A stretch of 64,000 nt of DNA from Drosophila persimilis (Eukaryota > Arthropoda > Insecta > Diptera > Drosophilidae), in NCBI RefSeq assembly GCF_003286085.1, contig NW_020825332.1, positions 310,001 to 374,000 of the forward strand, written 5' to 3'. Positions 27,796 through 42,900 of this stretch are shown here, in pieces. Each line of letters opens with the position of its first letter. The first letter of the stretch is position 1. The translations under genes and the position numbers were made by a program. The notes beneath the pieces are model-generated. The model was not told the origin of the DNA and made no database searches. It saw only the letters and a program-made list of their open reading frames with translations.

Positions 27796-30700
27796 TTATA
27801 GACTGTTTTGCCGCATGCTATAGATCCGCTGCTGTGAATTTGGGTGGTATTGCTGTTGCTGGCGTATGCGCGCCAGGTTTTGTTGCTGGTGGTGGACCTG
27901 CGCTTGTGCTTGAGACCCAACAACATTTGAGGTAGTAGGACGTAAACTGTTGGCAGTGTCACAGTTGGTCGATCGTTGTTGCTGATTGTGTAGCGACTTT
28001 AGCTTGTTTTTACCGCTTAGCTGATTTTTGGGCGCGTTCAGTGGATGCTGGCTCTCGATATGCAGAAACCCAGTCAACTTGTTGTCCCGTATCATAAGGT
28101 AAATGGGTATCACGGAAAGCAACTGCAACTTGCGGGGCGTCTGCCTCACGTTGAGCTCGGCGATCAATATAAAGTTGGGCGCATTCTGTGCGTTCACGAG
28201 AACCTTCTGCGTTTTGTAGTTAATGCTGATAACATGCCCCGATTCCAGGGTAACTACATTCATCATGTGCTGGTATATTTCCATGACCACAGCGGTCATG
28301 CGGACTCGCTGCTTGTTGCCCACGAATCGCTTGAAGTACAAGTTGCACGACTCGTCGCCTGCATTTTTGGCATTGTACTTGCGCTCGTTCGCAATTTTTA
28401 TTAGCGAGTGCAGATCTGCGGGAGTACGGCACGGGGGTGGGCAGTAGTGAAGCGCAGCTGCCAGTAGACTAGAACAGAAGATACAGAGTTATGCAAAGCA
28501 AAGGAAAACATGGAAATGTACGGCAATTACCGATGCACCATTACGTCGGGATAGCGACGAATCGGGCTGGTGAAGTGGGTGTAGATAGGAATAGATAGGG
28601 CGTAGTGCCAGAGATCGGCCGGCTCAGTTCTTCCTTCGCTGCAAAAGTAGCTGCAATTTGAAAAGTAAAGTTCAGAGTCAAACGTATTGAGAGTCAAAAC
28701 GGCAGCGTCACTTACTTAGCCCTTGCCATCGGTTTCATCAGCAGGCGACTGAGGCAGAAGCTCATCGCAAGGGGATTGGGGGCCTCTTGGCACATTCTTA
28801 TGATGCTCTGTTGAAGGGCCTTGGAAGAGCTGTAGTCCAAATTAAAGCCCAAGGTCTGAAACTTCTCCCGCAATGCCTTTAGTGACTTCATAAGCGGCGG
28901 CGGGTGATTGCGAAGCACGGCAATCTCCGGGAACGCGTCGTATATAAACCGCGCCACAGCCTGGTTGGCCAAAAGCATATACTCTTCTATCATGCGATTA
29001 GCCTCTCTCTGCATCTCCACCTCAAAGTCTTCTGGCTCGCCACTGATTGGATCGAGGACAAAGCGCAGCTTGGGATTGTTGAAACTAATGGACCCTTTTT
29101 CATAGCGTGCTTTACGCAGCGAGCTCGCAATGCCATTTAGGCAGAGCACTCGCTTTACTACATCACTGGTTTGAAAGCCGTTCAGGACGGTGGGGAAATC
29201 GTGTTCAGTGAAGCGCTCGTGCGGATTATCAATGATCTTCTGGGCGTGCTCGTAGGCAAACTGAGTGCAGGACCTAATAATGGTGCGAGTAAACCGGGGC
29301 TTTTCCTGCAGCTGCACCCCGTTTCTGTCCATACGCCAAAACACCGAAAACGCAAGCTTATCCTCACCAGGCAGCAGAGAACAGCGCATGCAGAGCGTTT
29401 GCGGAAGCATGTGGATAACTTCGTTTGCCAGATAGATTGACGTGGAACGCTCTTTGACGATATTGTCCAACTCGGAGTCCTCTTCAAGGTAGTGAGACAC
29501 GTCAGATATGTGCACGCCGATCTCATACTCGTTATCTCCCAGCTGCTCAATGGAGACTGCGTCATCCAGGTCACGCGCAGTCAGTGGATCTATGGTAAAT
29601 ATGCATTTCTTCCGCAAGTCCTGACGTTTGTCTAGATCTTTCGTGCTCCCCGGAGGAATGTGGTTTACGAACATGTCGTTAAATCGTTGCTCGAAAGGTT
29701 TTATATCGCTCAAGTTGTTGTGGATCATAATGGCCTTGATTTCGTCCGGCAAATTACCAATGCGGCCCACTGGCTGAATCAATTCCGCAATACAGTGGCC
29801 ATTGCAGTCAGTCTCGAGGATGTGGGCTAAGTAGAGCAGGCCACACACTTCAGCTGGCTGTTTGTTTCCTATGTGCATCTTGCAGGTTTCTTCCGGTATG
29901 TAGACCATCGGAAGGCGCAGATCGAAGGGGCGAAACTTGTAAAACAAATGACCCTTAGAAAGCTCCGTTGGATTGGTAAACGATATAGAACCGACAATTT
30001 GGCGAAGCTCGGTTTGCTTTACAATCCCTATGACGAACGCCTTGGGGCAGTTGTCTGACGATATTACGACAACATTGTCAGCATCGGCGTCCGAGTCCTG
30101 TGACGCGGTCTCCTCAGAGAACTCCTCGTCTTCGGCTGTCAGTGGAAAGCGGTTAATCAGTTGCAGGGTTTCACTTTGTCTTTTGTGGAAAAAGAAACTT
30201 ACCGAGGGTCATGGATTGAGCGCCAACATTTAAAACGAAGGCACGCACCGTATCCCCTTCGAAGGCGTAGCGTCGAGCCACTGGCAACAGTACAATACCG
30301 TCACGCTCGAGACCTTCACGATCAGTGGACATTGTGATAAACGCCTGCTTATTGTTTTTGCGATTTACTCGAATTTCATCCTCGACGACGCGACCAAGCC
30401 CTTCTTTTGCAAGGCGCTGCGCATGGGCCTCCAGGTCGGAAAAGTCCCCAGTAAATTTCAAACTTGCTGGAAGTTTGTGCTCCGCACCTATGTAGTTCCG
30501 AACAATCGTGTTGATATACGCGCGCATCGCCTCCAGTTCGGTCTTTAATGACTGTGTTTTAGTGTTTTCACCTGCCGCCGCGTCTCGTTTCTTACTTTTG
30601 CGCTTCCGTGCGGATTTGGCTTCTTGTGTGGTCGCTTTTTGCTTGTTGTTTGTTGTGGTGCTGTTGCTGCTTGCGCTTGACACCTCCGACTCGCGTCGTT

Positions 30701-31457
30701 TGGGTTCCTCATTCCCGTGCTGATGCCTTCGATTAACGTCGCTGCCACCGCCAATACGCTGGGGCATTTGGCGACGATTAAATTGTGGAGACATAGCTAC
30801 CTGTTGTCGGCCCTTGTCATCAGGGGGTGTCCAATCCAGCTGCGCCAGCACATCACTTTGGCGAATGAGGCGAGCCGCGTACGCATTGACATCTGGAGAC
30901 AGCAATGAAATCTTTTGAACTAGCTCCTGTAGAGCGGTTACCTCCTCCCTGAGGGCTCGCTTAGACAATTTTCTTTGCTTAACAGGTTGTTGGGCTGTCG
31001 AGTTGGCTATCGAACAGGCTGGCTTCATATGAGCCTCCACTTGGGGCGGATTTGTATGCATTGGCATCTGCTCCGGCGCCGCAGTGTTAGATGGTCCTGG
31101 CAAGTGATATTGCACGTTCATTGGAATTGAAGCCCCGACCATAACGGAGCCTGCGGAGCGTGCCGTCTGTGACGGCTGTTCAATAGGTGGTGCTGTAGGA
31201 CTACACCACATATCTGATGGCAGTGATGCGTTGATGCCCGTAAAGTTACTTGCACTTTTCGACTGCAACTCCATCTCTCGGCAAGCCTGGTGCAGACGGG
31301 CCGCGAGGCGTTGGGACCGTGCACGCAGGAAATCGGTGTCGATGGGCCCCGAATGCGGTTGATTTGTCTCTAGCGTCGGATTCAAGGGAGCACTGTCTGC
31401 GCTACAAATTTTTCTCTCCATTTCGCCGCCCACATCAACGTCCGACGTTTTTAACAT
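27796..31457 (-). CDS. Dis3l2: DIS3-like 3'-5' exoribonuclease 2
   Basis: Cytoplasmic RNase II/RNB exonuclease that degrades uridylated RNAs independently of the exosome. Exons 30203-31457, 28716-30135, 28531-28650 and 27796-28468 close in frame to 1155 aa. I start at [16 protein letters not shown]; the frame is open to 31649, but that part would overlap the thoc7 start and is AT-rich. The first ~350 residues are low complexity. Cold-shock-type RNA-binding folds follow ([27 protein letters not shown]). The RNB domain contains the catalytic acidic cluster [11 protein letters not shown] (D601 to D610) and ends with [16 protein letters not shown]. There is no N-terminal PIN domain, as expected for the DIS3L2 branch. 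The Gln/Asn-rich C-terminus ends at 27796. Confidence 0.93.
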
Positions 31458-31583
31458 ATAAAAGAAGTAATTTGTTTTAACAAAAAATAGTTTCCTCAAA
31501 TTGTGAAAATCACTTTCTCGATTTTCGATAGTCTGACAGATACGAGCGTACTTTTTATTCTCTATCGATAGTTCAGTCTGAAA
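31458..31583. promoter_or_regulatory. Bidirectional Dis3l2/thoc7 promoter with DRE
   Basis: Only 126 bp separate the two start codons. A perfect palindromic DREF site TATCGATA is at 31563-31570 and a second half-matching block TTTTCGATAG is near 31519. Both 5' UTRs must be very short. Shared regulation by DREF is inferred. Confidence 0.6.
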
Positions 31584-32535
31584 ATGAACGACGGTAAAGT
31601 AAATAACATATTGTTTATTATTCAGGAAAATAAAACAAAAATCTACCAAATATATAATCCACAGAGGAAATTATAAAGCAGCGACTACTTATTGATGGCG
31701 ACGGCACTGGAGAGGACCGACGCCTGAATGTGCTTCTAAAGCAGTTTCTTAAGTATGCAAACGCCAAAAACGACTCGCCGGAAACTAGGTACGAAAATGC
31801 TTCAAAAGTGAAGTACAAAATGTAGCCTTTGCTTGATTTTATAGCCAAATTATGTATGACCGTCTGATGGCTCAATTTGCCCAGTGCAAGCTGACGGCGT
31901 TGAAAAATGTCGAGACTCTGCAAATGATCAAAGAGGAGCGAGAGAACTACACCAAGCTTGTGGAACAGCACGAGGAGAGCATCGAACTGGCCAAGGAGGA
32001 GATCGAAGCCAGTAAGAAGGAGCTGGTGACAGCTAAGCAAATACGAAAAAATAAAATGGAATATGATTTGTTGGCCTCGCTCATCGACCAGCAACCCGAT
32101 CGGAACGGCACCCAGAAGCACATCGAAATCATCAAAAAAGAGATTGATGACCTTGTCCAAAAGAAACTTAAAATGGAACGCAAGTTTCAGAAGCGCCGCA
32201 ATGACTTTACTCTTCTGATGTACAGTATCCACGAGCTGGAACAACAATTAGATCAGGAAAACAGCTCCTCGTCCTCGTCTTCATCCTCTAGCGAGAGCGA
32301 TCCCACATCACACCCAGACTTGGACGACAACAATGGCATAATGGAGGTCAGTGACGACGAAGACGATGATCTGAATAATAGTAGTCCTACCAAGTTCGAT
32401 GGAGTCCGAGGAGAAGTTAAACTCCCCTCCGTCTCTACAGAAGACTCCAAAGCCATGTCTGTAGAAGAGGATGCTGTGCTCGAACTAAGCATTGACAAAG
32501 ATGAGCACGATGTAGACGTTGTGGTTGCCTGTTAG
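31584..32535 (+). CDS. thoc7: THO complex subunit 7
   Basis: Subunit of the THO/TREX complex, which couples transcription to mRNA packaging and nuclear export. Exons 31584-31593, 31665-31788 and 31845-32535 give 274 aa starting MNDEEIIKQRLLIDGDGTGEDRRLN. Residues ~60-200 form a long coiled coil (heptads through QFAQCKLTALKNVETLQMIKEERENY and beyond), the part that pairs with THOC5. The tail is a Ser run followed by acidic residues (DDEDDDLN). The first exon encodes only three residues, which is easily missed. The gene is divergent from Dis3l2 with a shared promoter. Confidence 0.9.
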
Positions 32536-33560
32536 CAGTAATATTAAACTCCCAATACATTTACAAGAGCCGAATAATAATTAAAGAATTGAGTTTATTC
32601 TGGATAGCAAATGGCTTACATATTTGTTTTATATTTGATTATATGCGGTAAGCTTGGCCTTTGCTTGTAGAGGGATGTTGAGTTTTTTTATATATATATT
32701 ATATATATATATATATAGGGTGCATGCATGTGTGTGACCTAGAGAGGAGGGGCTGCAATGCCATTGATGGTTTGAACCATCGATATATACACATTTCCAG
32801 GCATCGAAAATTTTTAAAAAAATTCGACTACCACAAAATTGAGTAAACTCAATGCTTTTGCGCTTCCAGTATTGAAGTAGATCTGTCTGCCCATATATAT
32901 TTCCTCCATTTTTATTTACCAGTTTTGATTATTTTATTATTATTTTACTATTTTTATTATTTTATTTTAATATTTCAACCAATTTGTTAATTTCAGTCTG
33001 CAACAGACTATCTCCCTATTGTACACTATCAAATTTCTCGAAGGAGATTTTCTACATTACATCCTTTTTAACTGCGCTTAATTTAATTAATTTTCCAATT
33101 GTAATTATTCCATTCCATGCACACATACCCTGGGGGAAATGGATGTTATAGAATTGAGAAAATGTTTGTCTTCCAAGGCTCAGTAGGTATCAGGATCGAC
33201 ATAAATATATACAAGATACTAATAATGTACTTGAATATGTCTAAAGAATATCAATTTGAGAAAATGTCTTAATAAATTACGTTTGATCTTCATATAAAAT
33301 TAACGAAATAGGGTGTACAAAGACCTATACACGCATCATGTCTTCAAATACCAGCAACATTGCGACTGTTTTTTTTGTTGAACTATTTTGTTTAAACCTT
33401 GTTTTAGTCAAAATACAATAAAAGCAAGGACTAAAAACTAACCAATCAAGTAGAAAATTGATTCATCAATGGGCTAAAATTTGGTGGGCACGGCTTAATG
33501 TTCTATATAGCTTGTAATGTTCGACGGAATATCAAAAACGAGGAATATGTATAATAGAAC
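32536..33560. other. AT-rich intergenic region
   Basis: Contains the thoc7 3' end and a TA dinucleotide tract at about 32688-32716. No coding signal is seen. Confidence 0.5.
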
Positions 33561-33569
33561 TGAGCTCGT

Positions 33570-33670
33570 CAGTATATTTACGGTATATTTTTCAAATGAG
33601 ACGGTATATTTTGGTATATTTCTGAGCGTCGGACAGTATATTTTATCGATGGATCCGCGGCCACACTGTT
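33570..33670 (+). promoter_or_regulatory. Prp4k core promoter: repeated Motif 6, DRE-like and Motif 1 words
   Basis: GTATATTT with a preceding G or A occurs five times (about 33571, 33582, 33604, 33614, 33635), matching the Drosophila core-promoter Motif 6 pattern. They are followed by TTATCGATGG (about 33642) and GGCCACACTGTT (about 33659), close to Motif 1. The Prp4k ATG is at 33771. Motifs 1 and 6 commonly occur together in broad, TATA-less fly promoters. Confidence 0.6.
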
Positions 33671-33770
33671 CATATGTTCATATGTATATGTGTAGGAAAA
33701 GCTAACTTAACCAAATATAATCAGATTTAAGTCATACTGTTTGAACTTTAAGTGTTTGTGATAAAACAAA

Positions 33771-37094
<3,324 letters not shown>

Positions 37095-38425
37095 AGATGA
37101 ACAGCGACATCGAATAAACGTAATTCTTTTTCCTAGCCCGTAAGACAACCGATACGCCCAACTCGCGTTAGCTACTAGTTTTCATTTGTTATCAGGTTAA
37201 AAAAACAGTTCGCCTAGAAGTCACCCGCACCACACATTTACACGATTACAAACGATGTAAATATGCCCTGTGGATTTTGGCCTGCAGCTGTACGGCTGTA
37301 AGGTATGGGGTTTTGGTGAACGAATTAAACAAAATATGCTTTCGATTAGAAATTGTTCCGGAAATTGTTATACGTGTGTGTAGTGCGTGTATATAATTAT
37401 TCTAAAACTTTGTATGAAAATGCATGTAACCGATTTCCCACACACAATATATATATATATACCTATATAAACATAAATCTAAGCACCGTTCCCGATCTGT
37501 CGACTTGTCTTAAGAAACATACATATTAATGTGTACTACCATTTCAGTGTGGTGTGCCGCTGATAACGGAAGAGCGCTCCTTGGCCGTGTGGCTGACTCA
37601 ACTGGTAATAATTTATTTATACGACCTTGCAGAGGATATCCTTTAGTCCCATACTGGCGATAGTCAGTCGAGAGCATTTAAGATTTATCAATTAAGCACA
37701 TGTTTTATTTTTTGTATGATCTTCTGTTTATTACAAAGAATGATTGAGTATTTTTTCGCTTAAATTGCATACTTGTTCGTACACTACAAATAAGTTAATT
37801 TTTTATTAGTTTATATACACCCTATGCACATGACTACACACTTGACTAAATTGTGTATGAAAATACTCTTCAAGAAAGAAACTTTATATTGGCTTAGATT
37901 AAATATAAAGCGTTTTTCCCACTCTCTTGTGGGCCAATAACACCGACGACTCTATCCATTATTGTTGTTAAAAAACAGTACAGTAAAAACGTACAACAGT
38001 ATAAGGGAATTATTCTTTACTTATTCAAAACTATCACTGCAAGGTATGAGGGAGCTTCGGTTAATCGAAGATAGCAACAAAGACTTAAAACTATGACTGG
38101 GACTACTCTAACATATTGTTGACAGTGTTCTCTTAGGCTTAACTCGCAAAATTGTACAACTTTTAATGCCTACATTCTCTTTGAAATTGCAGTTGGGTTG
38201 ACTACACAAGTATATACGGAGACTTCTTCGATCTTCGGCTTTAACTGACCATTCGAAAAGTGAAATCGTAAGTTTATACAAGATTACATTCTTTATTTCT
38301 AAGCTAAGGGTAAGTAACGATATGGTATACATACTGATGGTAAACTCCATACCATGGTGGACGTGCACCGGAGCTATCGAAAGGTTAGTTCATTTCGCAT
38401 TTAACCGCTCAATAATAGTCCACCG
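37095..38425. other. Convergent 3' flanks of Prp4k and the C3orf38 homologue
   Basis: AT-rich, with several TA tracts (about 37447-37462) and no coding signal. It should hold both 3' UTRs, which face each other. Confidence 0.5.
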
Positions 38426-39321
38426 CTAGTCCAGCTCTTCGTTATGCACTGGCAGTGCCAGAGCTGTCTGCAGAGTTTCGCACTCTCTCAGGCTATGGAG
38501 GATGCGGGGCTCAACCTCACTCTTTAGCAAACATTTCAATCTCTTGGGCTTCCAATTGTTTTCCGAATAGGGGTCACGTAACAGTGCAAAGACGCATTCA
38601 AAAACCCCAACACAGGACTCGGTTGTGTGAAGAGTGCCACAGGAGAGTACCAAGACCTGACCATAGGAATCCATGCGCCCTTGTATTCCACAGTGGGTTA
38701 GGTTTGGATTAAAGACGAAGCCAAATTGGTTTCTTGTGCTTATAAGTACTGAAAGTACCTCTGGAGCCGTCTCACACTCGTGCACACTAACCCCATCGCT
38801 GGCCAAAATTGTTAAGTGCAAGGCCGCATCGTCCCACAAATCTACAAGGCTGAGACAGTCAGAATTAAAGCGTTCAAAAAACCATTCGCCGAATTTCCGA
38901 GCCATTGTGTGAATGGGATACTCCTCTTCGTTTTTGGGCGTATTAATGGGTTCTACGGTTTGCTGCTGCTCCCAATATTTGATCACTTTCGATACCAAAT
39001 CCGCCTTGGTGAAGTTTGTGGCTATTCCCGGTAAGCGTCTGTGCACATACATAAACAGAAGTTCGCGCGTGATGAGACGTTTGGACAATAAAATGTGTAT
39101 GTCCTCCACATGTGCTATTAGGTAGTCCAAGGCTTCTGTAAGTAATATGCAACTGAATATATTTCTCTTTTAAATAAAGTTCAGTACTTCTTACCCTCAG
39201 GATCTTTGATTTTACACACATTTTTTGTCGTACTCTTGGCCAACTGCATCAATACAATCGTGTTTTTCTCATTCAGCAAGAAGTCTCTGAGACCTTTCTT
39301 GTAGACTTCGGAAATGGGCAT
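38426..39321 (-). CDS. C3orf38-family protein of unknown function
   Basis: Exons 39195-39321 and 38426-39135 give 278 aa. I start at MPISEVYKKGLRDFLLNEKN; an upstream TTG-started frame has no ATG. It resembles human C3orf38 along its length: the N-terminal short helices, LLFMYVHRRLPGIATNFTKADLVSKVIKYW, the KFGEWFFERFNS block near residue 125, and the C-terminal CVGVFECVFALLRDPYSENNWKPK block near 225-250. The last block recalls an NTF2-like fold, and I remember links of the human protein to apoptosis, but neither is shown here. The splice junction (GAGG/gtaagaag to acag/AAGCC) is consensus. Confidence 0.75.
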
Positions 39322-39434
39322 GGCTCTTACAAACTTGTATTCAAAATATCTGCGCTTCTGTGCCGTATATGTTCTGTTTACCTGTTTACCCAATTTCTCT
39401 TGCAACTAAAAATCAGCTGTTTGGTATGAAGATG

Positions 39435-39446
39435 TGGTCACACTTA
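39435..39446 (+). promoter_or_regulatory. Motif 1 (M1BP site) upstream of the C3orf38 homologue
   Basis: TGGTCACACTTA matches core-promoter Motif 1 and lies about 115 bp upstream of the minus-strand start codon at 39321. Its position fits a TATA-less transcription start for that gene. Confidence 0.5.
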
Positions 39447-39979
39447 ACGGGCAGTGTTGCCAAATGGCACAAAAAATAAAAATTTAGTTAAATAACAAAA
39501 GAACGGAAAATTTAGTGCATTTCTCAAATGAATGTAGATTATGCGGAAGTATAACTCGTGTCTTACTAATTTTACATAAATTATTTTGAACCTTAAGGTA
39601 TTTGTTTCCATTATCGATTTTACTAGCATGGAGCATAAAAGAAACTACTCAAACCGTTATGAACGTGTCCAGAACAATTGGTTGCGGTCATATTTTGATC
39701 ATGATTTTACAGTTCGCGAGTTTGTTGCGGCATAACTTCGCTAGCTGTATTTATATTACTCGCAATAAATATTTACTCCGAAGAGCGAGTTTTTTGGTTT
39801 CACCATTGTCGATAAGAAACGAGAGGGCTCGACGGCCTTATCACTCGCAATCAGCTTGACAAATATTGTGAGAATTCCAATAATTCTTAGCTTCAGTGTT
39901 GAAAGCAAACTGGAAAGAGCAACGTTTAAACATTATTATTGTTGAATTCTGGACTCTGAACATCTAGTCGAACGTTCAA

Positions 39980-42900
39980 ATGGAAACTCCAAGTGATACA
40001 GCTGTTGTAGGCCCGTTTGTGGGAGCCATTGATGAGGGCACCACCTCGGCCCGCTTCATAATATTCCGCGCTGGCACTGACGACATTGTCTGCTACCATC
40101 AGATCGAGGTGCCCTCTATATTCCAGAAGGAGGGCTGGTGTGAGCAAGATCCCATGGTTATAGTGAACACCGTTAACGAGTGCATCGCAGGAGCTACCAA
40201 GAAGCTTACCTCTCTCGGTGGACAAATCAAGGTGAGACGAGATCTGAAGGTTCAGCTAAGGTCAATAGAGCAACATGTCTTTATTTCCGTCTGGGATATT
40301 TTTATAAGTATGTGACAAGGTAATTACAGTGCATATCTATTCAAACACTTGTTAGCTATCGCTCAGATAGGTACGGTAAACCTGAGCCTCATCAATCCTC
40401 TCTTGTAGTGTGCGCGGTGGCTTGCTTTCGGTGCAATCCTCCAGCTTCACATAGATCTGATCGTTGTGACCAAAATCTCCTTTGCGACGCGGCATGACAT
40501 GGAAGTGGACATGGGGAACGGTCTGCCCGGCTTGGGCACCATCCTGCACAGTGACTGTGGCCGATGTGGTTTGATAGATCTTCTCCAGCAGCCGCTGGAC
40601 CATGCAAACAGTGGCGAACATGTCTGTGATCTCGGCACAATCGAGTCCGCACAAACGCGGGGTTACTCGCTTGGTAGACACCAAGACGTGACCCTCGACC
40701 ACGCAACGCAGATTGGTAAATGCAAAGCAGTGCTCCGATTCGTAGAAAATGGTTCGTTTGTCCACCATGTGCTCCGCAAAGGCACGATCCGTGTCGGGTT
40801 CCCTGCTACGAATGTTGTAAGCCGTCAAGCTATAAAGATCATTGCGGCGATGCTCGAAGCAGGGCATGCTCTGATAAAGCGAGTCAAGAGTGGAAAGGTC
40901 TATTTTGGCTGTGCCTATATCCAAATCCTTTTCACCGCCGCAATCGGCCAAGACCTTTCCCCAGGGACTGATGATCATGCTGTGACCCCAGCTTTGTCGC
41001 TTCTGATTATGCCATCCTTGTTGGGCTGCGGCGATCACGAAACACTGCGTCTCAATTGCCCTGGCACGCAGAAGAATCTCCCAATGCGCTTTGCCTGTAG
41101 CATAGGTAAAGGCAGCTGGATACGTTAGAATTTGGGCTCCCAACTTCCTTAGCAAGACAGCCGGCTCAGCAAAACGAAGATCGTAACAAATCTGTAGACC
41201 AACTTGGCCGGCAGGGGTTGCCACTGGCCTTTCCAAACGCTCCCCAGGTGACACTGTATCTGATTCGCGTAGCCGTACTTCCTTTGTGGTGGCATCAAAC
41301 AAGTGCATCTTGCGGTAGACGCCAGCCAGCTCGCCCTTCGCGCTGACCAGAACATGGGCATTGTAGATTTTCCCCTGATCGTTCAATTCGTGTATGCCCC
41401 CGAGGGAGAGCCATATCTGGTGGCACCTGGCCAGTTCTTTGTATTCTGCCACTAGCTTCCCATCCAGCCTTTCTGCCAGCTCGATTGTCTGGGTGCGGCT
41501 TTCGCCCACAAAGTCGCAGCATTCGGGAAGAAAGAGCATTTGTGCGTTCTCAGATTTGGCTTTCTTTATCAGTTCCTTCACCTGGTTTAGATTCCAGACC
41601 TTGTCGTTGGTGGAGCGCATCTGCCCCACGGCAATGGTCGCACTTTGACCGTTTATAATTTTTTCCCTTCCGCTCGCCATTTTACGTAGTTGTTGCTGTC
41701 GATTTTGGCTGGAAATACTTTGACGGATAATTTTGACTAAGGTTGACATTGAAGACCGGTGACCGGGAGAGAGTGTCCGGAATTTTTGCTGGTTACGTCG
41801 CTCAATTAGATTTCTTATCGCCTCTAATGTTTACTGTTGTTTACTGCAGCGTTTCCGTTCCATTGGTAATGGCTAAAGGGGCAAGTGTCAGTGTGTACAC
41901 ACCCATGAAAAATGAGAAACAGCTGTTCTTGTTTTATTATTACTTACATATATTTTCATATAAATTTATAAATGCTTTCTTATTCAACAATAATGACGAC
42001 GTTAGGCGACCTCTTAACCTTTCAACAATGTTGTGCCGATAGGGAGACATTGCTTAGATATAGAATTAAACCATTTTAAAACTTAAAAGATGCCCATACA
42101 TGTATATGTACATTTTAGGATATCATCACGATTGGAATAACGAACCAGCGGGAGTCTACCGTAATTTGGGACCGGAACACAGGCCAACCCTTGGCTAACG
42201 CTATAATATGGCTGGACAATCGCACTACGAGTACAGTAGAGGAGCTCCTGGAGGCCATTCCCAACAATGCCAGAAATATCAACTACCTGCGCCCCCTCTG
42301 TGGATTGCCGCTCTCTCCGTACTTCTCGGGAGTAAAGCTGCGTTGGCTACGGGACAATGTCCCGACGGTCAAGGCGGCAATGGACAGTGGAGTGGCAATG
42401 TTTGGAACCATCGACACTTGGCTGATGTATAACCTAACGGGTGGCAAGAATGGCGGTGTCCACAAGACGGACGTGACCAACGCTTCGCGAACGATGCTGA
42501 TGAATATTGAAACCCTTCAGTGGGATCCCAATCTGCTGAAATTCTTTGGGCTACCCAAGACCATCTTGCCAGAGATTTGTTCCAGCGCAGAGTTTTATGG
42601 CAGCTTAGCGCAGGGCGTTCTCAAGGGGACAAGTATAACTGCGGACTTGGGGGATCAGCAAGCAGCGCTCGTCGGACAACAGTGTCTTTCTAAAGGTCAG
42701 GCCAAGGCCACGTATGGCACTGGTTGCTTTCTGCTCTATAACACGGGACCGTCCATTGTGCACTCCCAGCACGGACTGCTAACGACAGTGGGCTATCAAT
42801 TGGGACGGAAGGCCACTCCGTACTACGCTTTGGAAGGGAGTGTGTCCATAGCTGGAGCTGCTTTTAATTGGCTGCGCGACAACATTGGTCTTATTCAAAA

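Noticed and set aside
31458-31649. N-terminal extension of Dis3l2 to the ATG at 31649
   Set aside because: It would run through the thoc7 start and shared promoter, and the extra residues (NNKQYVIYFTVVHFQ) look like translated AT-rich non-coding DNA.
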